Shown piece after piece: positions 45,056-54,178 of a DNA stretch of 64,000 nucleotides (position 1 is its first letter; the number at the start of each line of letters is the position of its first letter). The notes beneath the pieces are model-generated. The model was not told where the DNA came from. It searched no databases and saw only the letters and a program-made list of their open reading frames with translations. The stretch comes from Gemmatimonadota bacterium. Lineage in GTDB: Bacteria; Gemmatimonadota; Gemmatimonadetes; Longimicrobiales; Gaopeijiaceae. The translations under genes and the position numbers were made by a program. The DNA is taken from positions 21,687 to 85,686 of the forward strand of contig JAQBXY010000011.1 of assembly GCA_027623325.1 (NCBI GenBank), given 5' to 3'.

Positions 45056-46201
45056 TCACCCCTCCGCATGCCAGGCATCGAGCACCGCACGCTCCCGTTC
45101 ACGACTCATGCCGAACCGGCGATTCTGACGCTCTTCAGCAGGGCGTTGCTTGTCCCATTCGATCGTATCGCGGGCCGTGGCCTGGATCGAACGGAACGTC
45201 AGTCCCGCCGCGACCGCGTCGCGCACATCGACGAACATCAACGGGTCGCCAGGAATCCACGAGGGCAGGTCACTCCAAGGCGCCACGCCCTGGGCTTCGA
45301 GGAAGCGCTCGGGAACCCATGTGAGCTCGTAGGGGGTGGTGACGGCTGCACCGATCTGATCGAGCATGGAGCCCATCGACAGACGCTCGCCGGGGCCGGT
45401 GCCGTTGTAGTCGCCCATAGTCCCGCTTTCGGCGAGACGAACGATCCATTCAGTCAGATCCCGTTGGTCGATGATCTGATTGGCGTGCTCCGGGTTCCCC
45501 GGCGCGAGTACTTCACCCCCCTCGTCGAGGCGGACGGGCCAGTACGTGAACCGATCGGTCGGGTCCCCGGGTCCGACGATCAGCCCGGGTCGCACCACCG
45601 TGGTCCGCCCCGGGAAGGCGGCATGGACGATGTTCTCACTGAGCGTCTTCATCAGGCCGTAGGGCGCATCGTCCCCGTCGGTCCAACCGTCAGGCGGCTC
45701 GATCCGCGCGTAGTCTTCGTCCACGAGCGGCTCTCGCATGATCTGCTCGGCCCGACCCCACCCAAAGCCCTCCAGCGCATAGGCAGAAATGGAGGAGACG
45801 AACACGTAGTGGTTCGTTGCGTCCTTGAGGAGATCGGTGCTCTTCTGTACCCAACGGTAGTCCTGGGCGTTGTTGTCCAGGACTGCGTCCCAGCGCCGTC
45901 CTTCCAGTGCCGAGTGATCGTCGTTGCGGTCACCGACCAATTGCTCGACCCCGGCCGGGACGTCGCGCTCGGAACGACCTCGCGTGAAGATGGTGACCTC
46001 ATGACCTCGGTCGACGGCGTATCGAACCGTATTGGGTCCGATGAAGCCGGTGCCGCCCAGTATCAGGAGCCGCTTGGGTACCGGCCGAGTGGAAAGCGCC
46101 CCGCCGGTGTCGGGTGCGCCACACGCCACAGCCCCACCGAGCGCGAGCCCTGCTCCGGCCAGGCCGGTCGTCTTGAGAAAGTCCCTACGCGTCGGAGTCA
46201 T
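45056..46201 (-). CDS. Tat-exported NAD-dependent epimerase/dehydratase
   Basis: 381 residues. A twin-arginine signal (TPTRRDFLKTTGLAGAGLALGG, with a downstream AVAC) is followed by an extended SDR fold: the dinucleotide motif LGGTGFIGPNTVRYAVDRGHEV, then VSSISAYAL and YGLMKTLSE as the Ser and YxxxK catalytic elements. GGAAGGGA precedes the ATG. A longer upstream reading lacks conserved sequence. The substrate is unknown. Confidence 0.85.
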   Translation of the reverse strand: MTPTRRDFLKTTGLAGAGLALGGAVACGAPDTGGALSTRPVPKRLLILGGTGFIGPNTVRYAVDRGHEVTIFTRGRSERDVPAGVEQLVGDRNDDHSALEGRRWDAVLDNNAQDYRWVQKSTDLLKDATNHYVFVSSISAYALEGFGWGRAEQIMREPLVDEDYARIEPPDGWTDGDDAPYGLMKTLSENIVHAAFPGRTTVVRPGLIVGPGDPTDRFTYWPVRLDEGGEVLAPGNPEHANQIIDQRDLTEWIVRLAESGTMGDYNGTGPGERLSMGSMLDQIGAAVTTPYELTWVPERFLEAQGVAPWSDLPSWIPGDPLMFVDVRDAVAAGLTFRSIQATARDTIEWDKQRPAEERQNRRFGMSRERERAVLDAWHAEG

Positions 46202-46289
46202 CGTCCCTTCCCTCGCTTTCCACACAGTGGTCATCCATTCGTCGGGCGCCGTCACCATGACGGGGCCGATGCCGCTCGGCAACCCAACC

Positions 46290-46928
46290 TCAGCGGCGTA
46301 AGGGCACCCCGATGCGGGTAACAACTTCGAACGACCGATTTCGGACGGTCAAAAAGTCACCCGCGTGCGCGCGGCTCAGCCCCTCGAACAGTCGCGCTTC
46401 GACCTCGGCGAACACCCGCGTCGTGACCCTCGCGCCGGCGCCCAGCCCGACGGACACGCCGAAGACACTCGGCGTCTCCCGAGGAAGGATCGCGGCCGTT
46501 GCCGCGTCCATCCGACGCCGCAACAATTGGTCCACCGTCGGTCCCGCGGACATGTGGAGTCGTGCCCTGCCGATTGAAACCGCGGCTCGCGCGTGCACGG
46601 CGATGCTCAGGTAGTCCGCCCGGACACGGCCGTTCACATCCCGACCCTCGAGATCGCGCTCGATATCGCCGCCGCGCCGTGTATACGCACCTTCGGCGAG
46701 CACTGAGAGCCAACCGACCGGGGTGCTCGCTTCAGCGAACGCGCCGACCATAATTCCTCCCACGGCCGCGCCCTCCACGGCAGGCCTCCACTGCAGACTA
46801 GTCGCCGAATAGCCGGCCACGCCTCCGATGATGGTGCCTCGTTCCTGGGCCGAGATCTGCGCGGTCGCCAGCAGGGCGATTACGGTCGCGGCGGTCGCGG
46901 CTCGAACCCCGCGCGCAGGCTCTCGCAC
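46290..46928 (-). CDS. Outer-membrane beta-barrel-like protein
   Basis: About 212 residues: a signal peptide (TVIALLATAQISAQ) and alternating beta segments (SVLAEGAYTRRGGDI, YLSIAVHARAAVSIG, GVSVGLGAGARVTTRVFAEVEARLFEGL, and the terminal strand VVTRIGVPLRR) as in PorT-like barrels. The start is not settled: GTG 46928 gives the tidiest signal peptide, a TTG at 46976 is longer, and neither has a clear SD. Confidence 0.65.
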   Translation of the reverse strand: MREPARGVRAATAATVIALLATAQISAQERGTIIGGVAGYSATSLQWRPAVEGAAVGGIMVGAFAEASTPVGWLSVLAEGAYTRRGGDIERDLEGRDVNGRVRADYLSIAVHARAAVSIGRARLHMSAGPTVDQLLRRRMDAATAAILPRETPSVFGVSVGLGAGARVTTRVFAEVEARLFEGLSRAHAGDFLTVRNRSFEVVTRIGVPLRR

Positions 46929-47131
46929 GTCTACGTCGATGGTACCAACTCCTGGCGACGGGGAACCCGATCGCAAAGAATGTGTTCGATAATTGCTCTG
47001 CTATGGTACGACGCGGCGCCCAATACGCGCACCCGTCTCGGTGCCCTGTTGGATGAAGACCCTCTGGGGACGGATGCCGACTCGGCCAACCTCCCTTATT
47101 ATGTTCGCCCGAATCTCAACAAGGAGTACGC

Positions 47132-47764
47132 ATGATCCGTAGACTTTCAATGCTGGCCTTCGCGCTCTTGATCGCCGCGCCGCTCGCCGCCCAGGCCCCG
47201 GCCGGGATGCAGATGCGCGTCGACAAGAGCACGAACGCGAACGACCCCGACGATGTGCCTGAGGTAACGATCACTTCAGTCGGTAGTGGCTTTCAAGTGA
47301 ACACCGGACCGGCAGTGGTGGTTTGGAACGGCGCCAACACGGCGACGGGCGCGTACAACCTCTCGGCGACGTTTACCCTGCAGCAGCCGAGCAGTCACAA
47401 CAACTACTACGGTCTCGTCTACGGTGGCGGCGCCCTCGATGGTGATTCGCAGAACTACCTGTATTTCCTGATCGGCCAGAACGGTAGCTACATCGTGAAG
47501 CACCGCGCTGGAAACGAGACCGTCCATGACATCCAGGCTCGTACGCCGAACGCGGCGATCGTCCAACCGGACGCCAGTGGCAAGTCGGTGAACCACCTGG
47601 CGGTTCGTGTGGGCGCGGACCAGACGGAGTTCGTGATCAACGGTACCGTCGTGTTCACCGCGCCGAAGTCGGGGATGGCCGCGCGGTCCGACGGCATCTA
47701 CGGGGTTCGTGTGAATCACGTGATCCCGGGCGTCTTGGTCGAAGGCCTCGCCATTTCGCACTAG
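47132..47764 (+). CDS. Secreted beta-sandwich protein, unknown function
   Basis: 210 residues with a signal peptide (ends PLAAQ-AP). The body alternates beta strands: YNLSATFTLQQPSSHNNYYGLVYGG, NYLYFLIGQNGSYIVKHR, VNHLAVRVGADQTEFVINGTVVF. This is the pattern of a concanavalin-like (DUF1080/LamG-type) jelly roll, suggesting carbohydrate or ligand binding. AAGGAG sits five bases before the ATG, an unusually strong SD for this window, and a strong terminator follows. Confidence 0.72.
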   Translation: MIRRLSMLAFALLIAAPLAAQAPAGMQMRVDKSTNANDPDDVPEVTITSVGSGFQVNTGPAVVVWNGANTATGAYNLSATFTLQQPSSHNNYYGLVYGGGALDGDSQNYLYFLIGQNGSYIVKHRAGNETVHDIQARTPNAAIVQPDASGKSVNHLAVRVGADQTEFVINGTVVFTAPKSGMAARSDGIYGVRVNHVIPGVLVEGLAISH

Positions 47765-47803
47765 GTCCGAAGGTCGACAAACCCGATTGGGATCTTGTCG
47801 TGA

Positions 47804-47844
47804 GGGGCCCGGAGCACAGGTGTGCCCCGGGCCCCTTCCTTTTC
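47804..47844 (+). terminator. Intrinsic terminator
   Basis: GGGGCCCGGAGCACA pairs with TGTGCCCCGGGCCCC (15 bp, one mismatch) around GG, followed by TTCCTTTTC, 39 bp after the secreted protein's stop codon. Confidence 0.88.
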
Positions 47845-47862
47845 GGTGATCGTCCGCCGTCC

Positions 47863-48213
47863 TCAGAGCAGCATCTGATCGAGCAGCTCCTGACTGTACC
47901 CCACCAGCAGCGCCGAACCGGTGCGTATGGAGGGGGCCCTCAACGTTCCGGACCGCCCCAGTAACAGGGCGAGCAGCTCCTCATCCGAGGGACGTTTTGC
48001 CGCCAAGTCGAGGTGCAGCACCTTCCGTCCCTGGGCGACATACAGATCGTCCACGCCATCCAGTGCTTCGAGCGCGGCTTCACCCTCGATGGGATCCCGG
48101 CCCGCACTTTGGACGAGTGTGTCGGCGATCCCGTTCTTCGCAAGAAACTCCTGCGTGCGTTTACAGCTGGTTCAGCCAGGGCGGTGATACCGCCACTCCA
48201 AGGCCTTGGTCAT
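47863..48213 (-). CDS. ArsC/glutaredoxin-like selenoprotein (in-frame UGA = Sec14)
   Basis: Read through the UGA at 48172-48174, this is a 116-residue thioredoxin-fold protein: MTKALEWRYHRPG-U-TSC, then KRTQEFLAKNGI. UGA stands where the first CxxC cysteine of ArsC/Spx/glutaredoxin-like proteins belongs, giving UxxC (Sec14, Cys17). The frame stays open afterwards through ARDPIEG-like and TLRAPSIRTGSALLVGYSQELL segments, a normal ArsC-family C-terminus with the cis-proline region. A SECIS-like hairpin follows the UGA at the canonical distance. AAAGGGAG lies six bases before this ATG; an alternative ATG at 48240 overlaps the DUF805 stop. Likely a thiol/selenol oxidoreductase; arsenate reduction is not demonstrated. 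Confidence 0.87.
48139..48155 (-). promoter_or_regulatory. Candidate bSECIS element of the ArsC-like selenoprotein gene
   Basis: In the mRNA CGCAGG pairs with CUUGCG (6 bp, one G-U) around loop AGUUU. The loop begins 23 bases after the UGA and has G as its second base, fitting the bacterial SECIS pattern well. Located by eye; no folding program was run. Confidence 0.7.
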
Positions 48214-48236
48214 CGGCCACTCCCTTTTGTCGATGT

Positions 48237-48614
48237 TCATGGGCTCCCCGGAAGCGACCGTGCCCCGGCGAGCGGATCGCGCCCGAACTCGTTCGGGCCT
48301 TCCGTGCCCTTTGAGAATAGAAGGACGAAGCCGAGATAGAGGTTGTAGAACGGCACCATGAGCAGCCACCAGTGCCAGCTGGGCCGATCGAGGTCGTGGA
48401 GCCTCTTGATCGTGACGCAGACCGCCGCCCAGATACCCGCGACCAGGACTCCGATCCCGGGCACAACAACGAGGAGGCTCCCGGTCGCGATCCCGAGCAC
48501 GAACAAGAGGATCACCGCAGTGAAAATGGCGAGGTCGTCCAAAATGATGTGCCAGATGTACCACGCCCTGTTCGCCCTCCCCTGTGTCGAGAACAGGTCG
48601 AGAAACACGTCCAT
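48237..48614 (-). CDS. DUF805 membrane protein
   Basis: 125 residues of the DUF805 family: FSTQGRANRAWYIWHIILDD at the N-terminus (the FxGRxxRxxxW signature), two to three transmembrane helices, the TIKRLHDLDRPSWHWWLLMVPF motif, and a hydrophilic tail (KGTEGPNEFGRDPL). Function unknown. GGGAGGAG precedes the ATG. It directly precedes the ArsC-like selenoprotein gene. Confidence 0.9.
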   Translation of the reverse strand: MDVFLDLFSTQGRANRAWYIWHIILDDLAIFTAVILLFVLGIATGSLLVVVPGIGVLVAGIWAAVCVTIKRLHDLDRPSWHWWLLMVPFYNLYLGFVLLFSKGTEGPNEFGRDPLAGARSLPGSP

Positions 48615-48687
48615 GGCAGCTCCTCCCAGAGTCAGTGTTCACCCATAGTGTCGGCTCGTCGGACCGGGCGCGAGTAGAGATCGCCGA

Positions 48688-49140
48688 CTACTCGAGAAGG
48701 TCCATTTCTTCGGGTCGAGCTAATTCAGCCCTGCGCGCGATCATGATGGCACCCGGAGCGAAGGTGCCGCCCAGGAAGCCCGTGACGAGGACCGCCCCAA
48801 TGACGTCGGCAATGGTCGTGGTCGCGTCGAAGGTGCCGAGCAGGCCGAACAGAATGGGTACGGCAGCCGAACCAAGCACGCCCCACATGGCGACCCTGGG
48901 AAGTGATAGTTCGCGGAGGCGCTTACTCCCCTCGCCGAGGGTGAGCAGTCCCCCGAACCCGACGCCGGAGACGAAGCCGTAGAGGCCCATGCCGATCGCC
49001 CACTCGACGATCGGATTCGTCAGTGTCCACGCGTCGGGAAAGACCCATCCGACGGCCACACCGATCGCGGCGCCGAGCATGCCCCACAGCGCTCCCCACG
49101 TCACTCCGATCCCCAGGAGTCCCCTCAGCTTTCTCCACAT
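48688..49140 (-). CDS. Four-helix membrane protein, unknown function
   Basis: 150 residues with about four transmembrane helices (LLGIGVTWGALWGMLGAAIGVAVG, WAIGMGLYGFVSGVGFGGLLTLG, VAMWGVLGSAAVPILFGLLG, VIGAVLVTGFLGGTFAPGAIM) and an acidic C-terminus. ATG 49140 has AGAGGTG upstream. No family recognised; the helices share a G-rich pattern suggesting internal duplication. Confidence 0.6.
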   Translation of the reverse strand: MWRKLRGLLGIGVTWGALWGMLGAAIGVAVGWVFPDAWTLTNPIVEWAIGMGLYGFVSGVGFGGLLTLGEGSKRLRELSLPRVAMWGVLGSAAVPILFGLLGTFDATTTIADVIGAVLVTGFLGGTFAPGAIMIARRAELARPEEMDLLE

Positions 49141-49249
49141 ACCACACCTCTCCGAAGTCACGCCGCGCTGCGATGGCGACCTTTGGCGGACTCGGGCGCG
49201 TCGCGGTACTGTGATGGCCTACCCTGCTTCCCCAAGCCGCCCCAACACC

Positions 49250-50230
49250 ATGTCCGATCGCCGCCGCTTTCTCAAGACGACAGCCCTGGGCGCCGCACTG
49301 GGCCCCTCACTCTTGGAAGGTTGCGCACCGGCCGATCCACGGACGCCGTCGGTATCGGTGAGACCGGTGGCGCTGTCGACCTGGGAACACGGCCTCGGCG
49401 CCAACGCGGCGGCGTGGGACATTCTAAGTCGAGGGGGCGGCGCCCTCGATGCCGTGGAGGCTGGCGTGCGGGTACCGGAAGCCGACCCGTCCGTTACCAC
49501 GGTCGGGTACGGCGGTTTCCCAGACCGCTTCGGCAAGGTGACCCTCGACGCCTGCATCATGGACGAGACGGGTCGCTGCGGATCGGTCGCGTTTCTCCAG
49601 GAGATCAAGCACCCGATCTCGGTGGCGCGTCGGGTCATGGAAGAGACACCCCACGTGATGCTCGTCGGTCAGGGCGCTCTGGATTTCGCCGTGGCACAGG
49701 GCTTCGAGCGGGAGAATCTGCTCACGCCCGAGGCCGAAGCCGCCTGGCTCCAATGGAAAGAGACGAACGGGGAGACGCTGCCACGAATCAACATCGAGAA
49801 CCACGACACGATCGGCATGTTGACCCTCGACCAAGCTGGCAACCTCGCCGGTGCCTGCACCACAAGTGGAGCCGCCTTCAAATACCACGGGCGCGTCGGC
49901 GACTCACCCCTCATCGGAGCGGGTCTCTACGTGGACAACGAGGTGGGAGGAGCGACGTCTACGGGCTGGGGAGAGGCCGTCATTCGTGCCGTCGGTTGCT
50001 TTCTCGTAGTCGAATTCATGCGTCAGGGGTATAGCCCCGCCGCCGCTTGCGAGATGGCCGTCGACCGTGTCATCAGCAAGAATCCGGATTGGCGCGACAT
50101 TCAGGTCGGGTTTCTCGCCCTCGACAAGAATGGTCAACACGGGAGCTTTTGTATCGCCCCGGGATTCAACTACGCGATCTACACACCTGAGATGGAGAAC
50201 CGACTGTTCGACTCGGGCAGTCGACTCTAG
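49250..50230 (+). CDS. Tat-exported glycosylasparaginase (isoaspartyl peptidase family)
   Basis: 326 residues. A twin-arginine signal (SDRRRFLKTTALGAALG, then LLEGCAP) is followed by an Ntn-hydrolase of the N4-(beta-N-acetylglucosaminyl)-L-asparaginase type: GGGALDAVEAGVRVPEADPSVTTVGYGG in the alpha part, then NHDTIGMLTLDQAGNLAGACTTSG. Autoprocessing at Asp186-Thr187 would expose Thr187 as nucleophile. AGLYVDNEVGGATSTGWGE is also conserved. It cleaves the glycan-asparagine bond or related substrates. An upstream ATG at 49214 is less likely given the signal peptide. Confidence 0.88.
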   Translation: MSDRRRFLKTTALGAALGPSLLEGCAPADPRTPSVSVRPVALSTWEHGLGANAAAWDILSRGGGALDAVEAGVRVPEADPSVTTVGYGGFPDRFGKVTLDACIMDETGRCGSVAFLQEIKHPISVARRVMEETPHVMLVGQGALDFAVAQGFERENLLTPEAEAAWLQWKETNGETLPRINIENHDTIGMLTLDQAGNLAGACTTSGAAFKYHGRVGDSPLIGAGLYVDNEVGGATSTGWGEAVIRAVGCFLVVEFMRQGYSPAAACEMAVDRVISKNPDWRDIQVGFLALDKNGQHGSFCIAPGFNYAIYTPEMENRLFDSGSRL

Positions 50231-50244
50231 AGAGACGACGAATC

Positions 50245-50940
50245 ATGGAACGCGAACGTCGCTACACCGAAGAAGAAGTCGGGGAGATCCTCGACCGCGC
50301 GACAGAGGTCCAGTCGTCAGGACCCCATCCGGGGAGCGCGTCCGAGGGCATGACGCTGGCAGAGCTCCACGAGATCGGTCGCGAAGTCGGCATCTCGACC
50401 GATCTCATCACACGAGCCGCGTCGAGCATCGACCGTGTGCATGCCCCCGTCGTGCCGCAGAAAAGACTACTAGGCGTGACCATCGGCGTGGGGCGGACCG
50501 CACACCTGCCGCGGCCGCTCACGGACGCGGAGTGGAATCACCTCGTGGTGGACCTGCGCGAGACCTTCGATGCGCGGGGGAAAGTTCGCGAAGAGGGTGC
50601 ATTCCGGCAGTGGACCAACAGCAACCTCCAGGCGCTCCTCGAGCCCACCGAGACCGGGCAAAGGCTTCGCCTGAAGACGCTCAAGGCGAACGGGCGCGCA
50701 CGCCTCGCCGCCGGCTCCGTCATGGTTGGCGTGGGCACCCTGGGATATGTGGCGTCGCTCATCACCGGGCCCTTGGGGGGCTTCTCGCCTACCGAAGCAG
50801 TGACGATCGGACTGATCGGCGCGGCGATGTGGGTAAGCGCGCGCGTGACGTTGCCAAGCTGGGCTCGCACGAGGGAACAGCAAATGGAAGGTGTGATCGA
50901 ACGCCTCACCGCGGCCATCGAGGCACCGGGAAACGATTGA
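50245..50940 (+). CDS. Membrane protein with a short N-terminal helical motif, unknown function
   Basis: 231 residues. The N-terminus RRYTEEEVGEILDRATEVQ and TLAELHEIGREVGISTDLI forms a soluble helical module seen at the start of several bacterial membrane proteins. A beta-rich middle follows, then a hairpin of two helices (MVGVGTLGYVASLIT, AVTIGLIGAAMWVSARV) and a charged tail. The role is unknown. It starts 14 bp after the asparaginase gene. Confidence 0.65.
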   Translation: MERERRYTEEEVGEILDRATEVQSSGPHPGSASEGMTLAELHEIGREVGISTDLITRAASSIDRVHAPVVPQKRLLGVTIGVGRTAHLPRPLTDAEWNHLVVDLRETFDARGKVREEGAFRQWTNSNLQALLEPTETGQRLRLKTLKANGRARLAAGSVMVGVGTLGYVASLITGPLGGFSPTEAVTIGLIGAAMWVSARVTLPSWARTREQQMEGVIERLTAAIEAPGND

Positions 50941-51007
50941 CACTGCCCTGAATCAGCCGTACCAGTGGTCCGATTCGAGGTTGCTCGCTCGCTCCACGAG
51001 GTTCGCC

Positions 51008-52153
51008 ATGCGTAGGGTCCTGCTTCTCGCTTTGTTCGTCGCCTTAGGATCGCCTCTCGTAGCCTCGGCTCAGGTCCCGCCGATCGCCGAGCCGTTCAAG
51101 GTCGGCACCTTCGAAATCGCCGGGACCGCTCAGGTCGGCATCGTGCTTCGCGACCAGATCGTCGTCGAACTGGAAGCGGCGAATGTGGCGCTCGAGCGCG
51201 ACCCGAACTATCCCGGGCTCCTGCTTCCCGCCGACATGGTTGGCCTGATCGAGCAGTACGAGTACGGCATGAAGCGCCGCTTGTACGAGATCGTGAATCA
51301 CCTCGCCGCGAATAACCTGATCGACGGCACGCGGCCTGCCTACGTACATGAGGTTAGGGACGTACGTACACTTCCGCCGATCATGTACCCCGGGAAGATC
51401 CTGAACGCCGCGGTGAACTTCTACAGTCACGTAGCGGAGTCCGGTAACGAGGCGGAGCGCAACGAGGCCCGACGCCAGCGGCGCGAGAATCGAGGGGTCC
51501 CGTACCTCTTCCTCAAGCCGAGTCGGGGAGCCGTCATCGGTAACGGCGAGCCCATCGTCATCCCCTACGGCCGGGACCGGATCGACTGGGAAGTCGAGTT
51601 AGGGGCCGTAATCGGACGGACCGCGAAGTACGTGTCGGCCATTGACGCGGAGGCGCACATCTTCGGTTATACCGTCACCATCGACGTTTCCGATCGAGGA
51701 GGTCGCCCTCCGGGCGGCAACCCGCTGCAGTCCGACTGGTTCGTCGGAAAGGGGCACGACACCTTCGCCCCCCAGGGTCCGTGGATCGTCCCGAAGGAGT
51801 TCTACGGAAACCCGATGGAGATCCTCCGGCAGACCTTGAGTGTCGGGGGCACGACCATGCAGGAGGCCACGGCGGGGGACATGATCCACACGCTCTGGGA
51901 GTTGGTCGAGTACGGATCGTCCATCGTCACGCTCTTTCCCGGGGATGTGGTCAACAACGGCACCTCAGGTGGAACCGGTGTCGGGACCGCGGTTCGCGGC
52001 GAGCAGCGTTTCTTGCAGCCCGGGGAAGTGATCACCGCGACGATCGACGGGATCGGGACACTCACCATGCCGGTGGTGGGCGAGTCGGCACCGACCGGCC
52101 TCACGGGGGCACAGCTGACGCCCGTGCGGGTGTATCGGCCGGGAGGAGGCTGA
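51008..52153 (+). CDS. Exported fumarylacetoacetate hydrolase-family protein
   Basis: 381 residues with a signal peptide (VLLLALFVALGSPLVASAQ). The FAH fold is shown by ILNAAVNFYSHVAE, RGVPYLFLKPSRGAVIGNGEPIVIP, DWEVELGAVIGRTAKY (metal-ligand Glu-x-Glu type), GYTVTIDVSDRGG and the late FPGDVVNNGTSGGTGVG. FAH enzymes cleave carbon-carbon bonds in beta-diketone acids; exported versions are of unknown substrate. GAGG lies six bases before this ATG. Confidence 0.85.
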   Translation: MRRVLLLALFVALGSPLVASAQVPPIAEPFKVGTFEIAGTAQVGIVLRDQIVVELEAANVALERDPNYPGLLLPADMVGLIEQYEYGMKRRLYEIVNHLAANNLIDGTRPAYVHEVRDVRTLPPIMYPGKILNAAVNFYSHVAESGNEAERNEARRQRRENRGVPYLFLKPSRGAVIGNGEPIVIPYGRDRIDWEVELGAVIGRTAKYVSAIDAEAHIFGYTVTIDVSDRGGRPPGGNPLQSDWFVGKGHDTFAPQGPWIVPKEFYGNPMEILRQTLSVGGTTMQEATAGDMIHTLWELVEYGSSIVTLFPGDVVNNGTSGGTGVGTAVRGEQRFLQPGEVITATIDGIGTLTMPVVGESAPTGLTGAQLTPVRVYRPGGG

Positions 52154-52169
52154 GGGCTACCGCTTCCGT

Positions 52170-54146
52170 CTACCGACTCGCCTCGAACTCCGGAATCGAC
52201 GACATACGGCCGACGAGCGGTGGCTGCCCCTCGACGACGATAGAGACCGTAGTTCCCGCACCGTTCACGAACGGATCGTTCGCGTCGATCACGATCGTGA
52301 AGGAATGTGTCTCCCCGGAGAACGCGTCTCGGAGGCGGCCGGTCAGACTCGCCCAGCCACCAGCGGTTTGGAGCAGCCCGAGCGAGGCGTCGGCCAGCAC
52401 CGTCCCGGACCCCCGGTGGGTGAGGCGTACGCTCCCGCTGGGCCGGGCGGCGGCGGCGCCCTGAATCGCCTGAACGCTGACTTCCATCACTTCCGCGGCG
52501 GTCCCTGACCCGGCAGTGAGGTTGATGGTTCCGTCGAGTGCGACCCGCCGGTCCGCCGCGGTGCTCATCGCACGACTCGGCATGTTGCGACTGCGCGCCA
52601 GCGACTGCCCCGCCTGAACTCCCGTCCCTACGCCGTCGCGAAGCGCCCAGCGGCCGTTGACCATGACGTGCACGATCCCCTCTGACGCGGCGGTGGGATC
52701 CTCATACGTCGCGTGATCGATCACCGTGCGCGGATCGAAGACCACGAGGTCGGCGGCCATGCCTGGCACAAGATATCCGCGATCGACCATCCCGATCGTC
52801 GTAGCGGGCAGACCCGTCATCTTTCGTACCGCCTCCTCCCACGTCAGGACACGCTGCTCACGGACGTACCGACCCAAGACACGTGGGAAGGTGCCATAGC
52901 CGCGAGGATGACCTACGGTCGAGGTGGAGGCATCGCAGTCGCACGCGATCGAGGCCGTCGGATGCTGGAGAATACGCATCAGATCGCCCTCGCTCCCGAA
53001 GCGGAGAATCGCGCCGGGGCTGTCCACCTCGAGGAGCCGAACCACGGTCTCCCCCCCGGAGCGTAGTCCGAGCTCCGCCATCACTTCGGTCAGTTCGGTC
53101 AGCGTCTCCGGAAGGAACACGCCCGTGGGACCGCCGAAGCGAGCGTCGAGCGCTTCGTCGGCCTCCGCGATGATCCGTGCGCGGAGAGTCCGGTCGCGGA
53201 AGCGGGTAAGCATCGCATCTCGACCACCCGCCTGTGCCCACCCTGGAATGATGAGCGCCGCGAGCGAGGTCTGCCCCGCAAGATAGGGGTAGGCATCGGC
53301 CGCGACGAGCACACCCCGTTCGCTCGCCCTGGTCATCATCTCCAACACCTGGGGCGCCTGGCCTTGCTCATGGCCCTGCACCTTCATGTGGGTGATGAGC
53401 GCCGTCAGCCCTGTCGCCTCCCCTATGTCGACGGTCTCCCTCATCCCGACCTGCGAAGAGAATCCCGACTCCGGCGTGATACGATCGTGGTTCGTGAAGT
53501 AGCTCCGCCAGCGCCTCGTCTCCGACAGGACTCGGATGACCTCCTCGGTCCGTGAGAAGTAGGCGGGCTTGTAGTCGAGGCCCGCCGATACTCCCCAAGC
53601 TCCGTCCTCGAGGCCTCGCTCGATGATGCCCCGCATTTCATCGAACTGCGCCGGAGTCGGTCGCGTGTCTTCATTTCCATTGACGCTCGACCATACCGCG
53701 TTGAATCCGATGTTGGCACCGGCATTGATCGCCAAACCGGCGTCGGAAAGGCTCTCGAGTTGACTAGCCAGGTCGAGCGGACCTCCTCCATCGGCGTTCA
53801 TGATCACGGTCGTGACACCCTGACCGAGCATGTTCAGAGCCGTCGGGAGAGCCGCCGGGCGATCGTGCGTGTGAAGGTTGATGAACCCGGGGGTGACGAA
53901 GAGGCCCGACACGTCGATCTCCTCCACCCCGACGCTTCCCGACAGGTCGCCGACCGAGGCGACGAATCCCCTGATGATACCGACGTCTGCCTCGTAGCGT
54001 GGCCGACCGGTTCCGTCTACGACGGTGCCATTTCGTAGGATGACGTCAAAGGGTTCCGCAGGTGCGGAGCACGCCGCCAGGACGGCCAGGCTCGGCACAA
54101 GAGCGGCTACCCTACGTGCTCGACGCAAGGGTCGGTTGCTGGTCAC
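52170..54146 (-). CDS. D-aminoacylase-type amidohydrolase lipoprotein
   Basis: 658 residues. A lipoprotein signal ends SLAVLAACSAP. Then comes an amidohydrolase of the N-acyl-D-amino-acid deacylase type: ILRNGTVVDGTGRPRYEADVGI, the metal motif TPGFINLHTHDR, then SAGLDYKP, ALITHMKVQGHEQG, a late catalytic segment ASIACDCDAST, and the C-terminal MAADLVVFDPRTVIDHATY. A beta-rich C-terminal extension of about 150 residues is unusual for the family. GTG start chosen at the signal peptide. Confidence 0.88.
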   Translation of the reverse strand: MTSNRPLRRARRVAALVPSLAVLAACSAPAEPFDVILRNGTVVDGTGRPRYEADVGIIRGFVASVGDLSGSVGVEEIDVSGLFVTPGFINLHTHDRPAALPTALNMLGQGVTTVIMNADGGGPLDLASQLESLSDAGLAINAGANIGFNAVWSSVNGNEDTRPTPAQFDEMRGIIERGLEDGAWGVSAGLDYKPAYFSRTEEVIRVLSETRRWRSYFTNHDRITPESGFSSQVGMRETVDIGEATGLTALITHMKVQGHEQGQAPQVLEMMTRASERGVLVAADAYPYLAGQTSLAALIIPGWAQAGGRDAMLTRFRDRTLRARIIAEADEALDARFGGPTGVFLPETLTELTEVMAELGLRSGGETVVRLLEVDSPGAILRFGSEGDLMRILQHPTASIACDCDASTSTVGHPRGYGTFPRVLGRYVREQRVLTWEEAVRKMTGLPATTIGMVDRGYLVPGMAADLVVFDPRTVIDHATYEDPTAASEGIVHVMVNGRWALRDGVGTGVQAGQSLARSRNMPSRAMSTAADRRVALDGTINLTAGSGTAAEVMEVSVQAIQGAAAARPSGSVRLTHRGSGTVLADASLGLLQTAGGWASLTGRLRDAFSGETHSFTIVIDANDPFVNGAGTTVSIVVEGQPPLVGRMSSIPEFEASR

Positions 54147-54178
54147 GTCACTATTCCCCGGAGCCCGGAGCGGGCTGA

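Noticed and set aside
45068..46321. 417-codon frame antisense to the Tat-exported epimerase
   Set aside because: The sense strand shows the Tat signal and Rossmann motifs; the antisense product is compositional noise.
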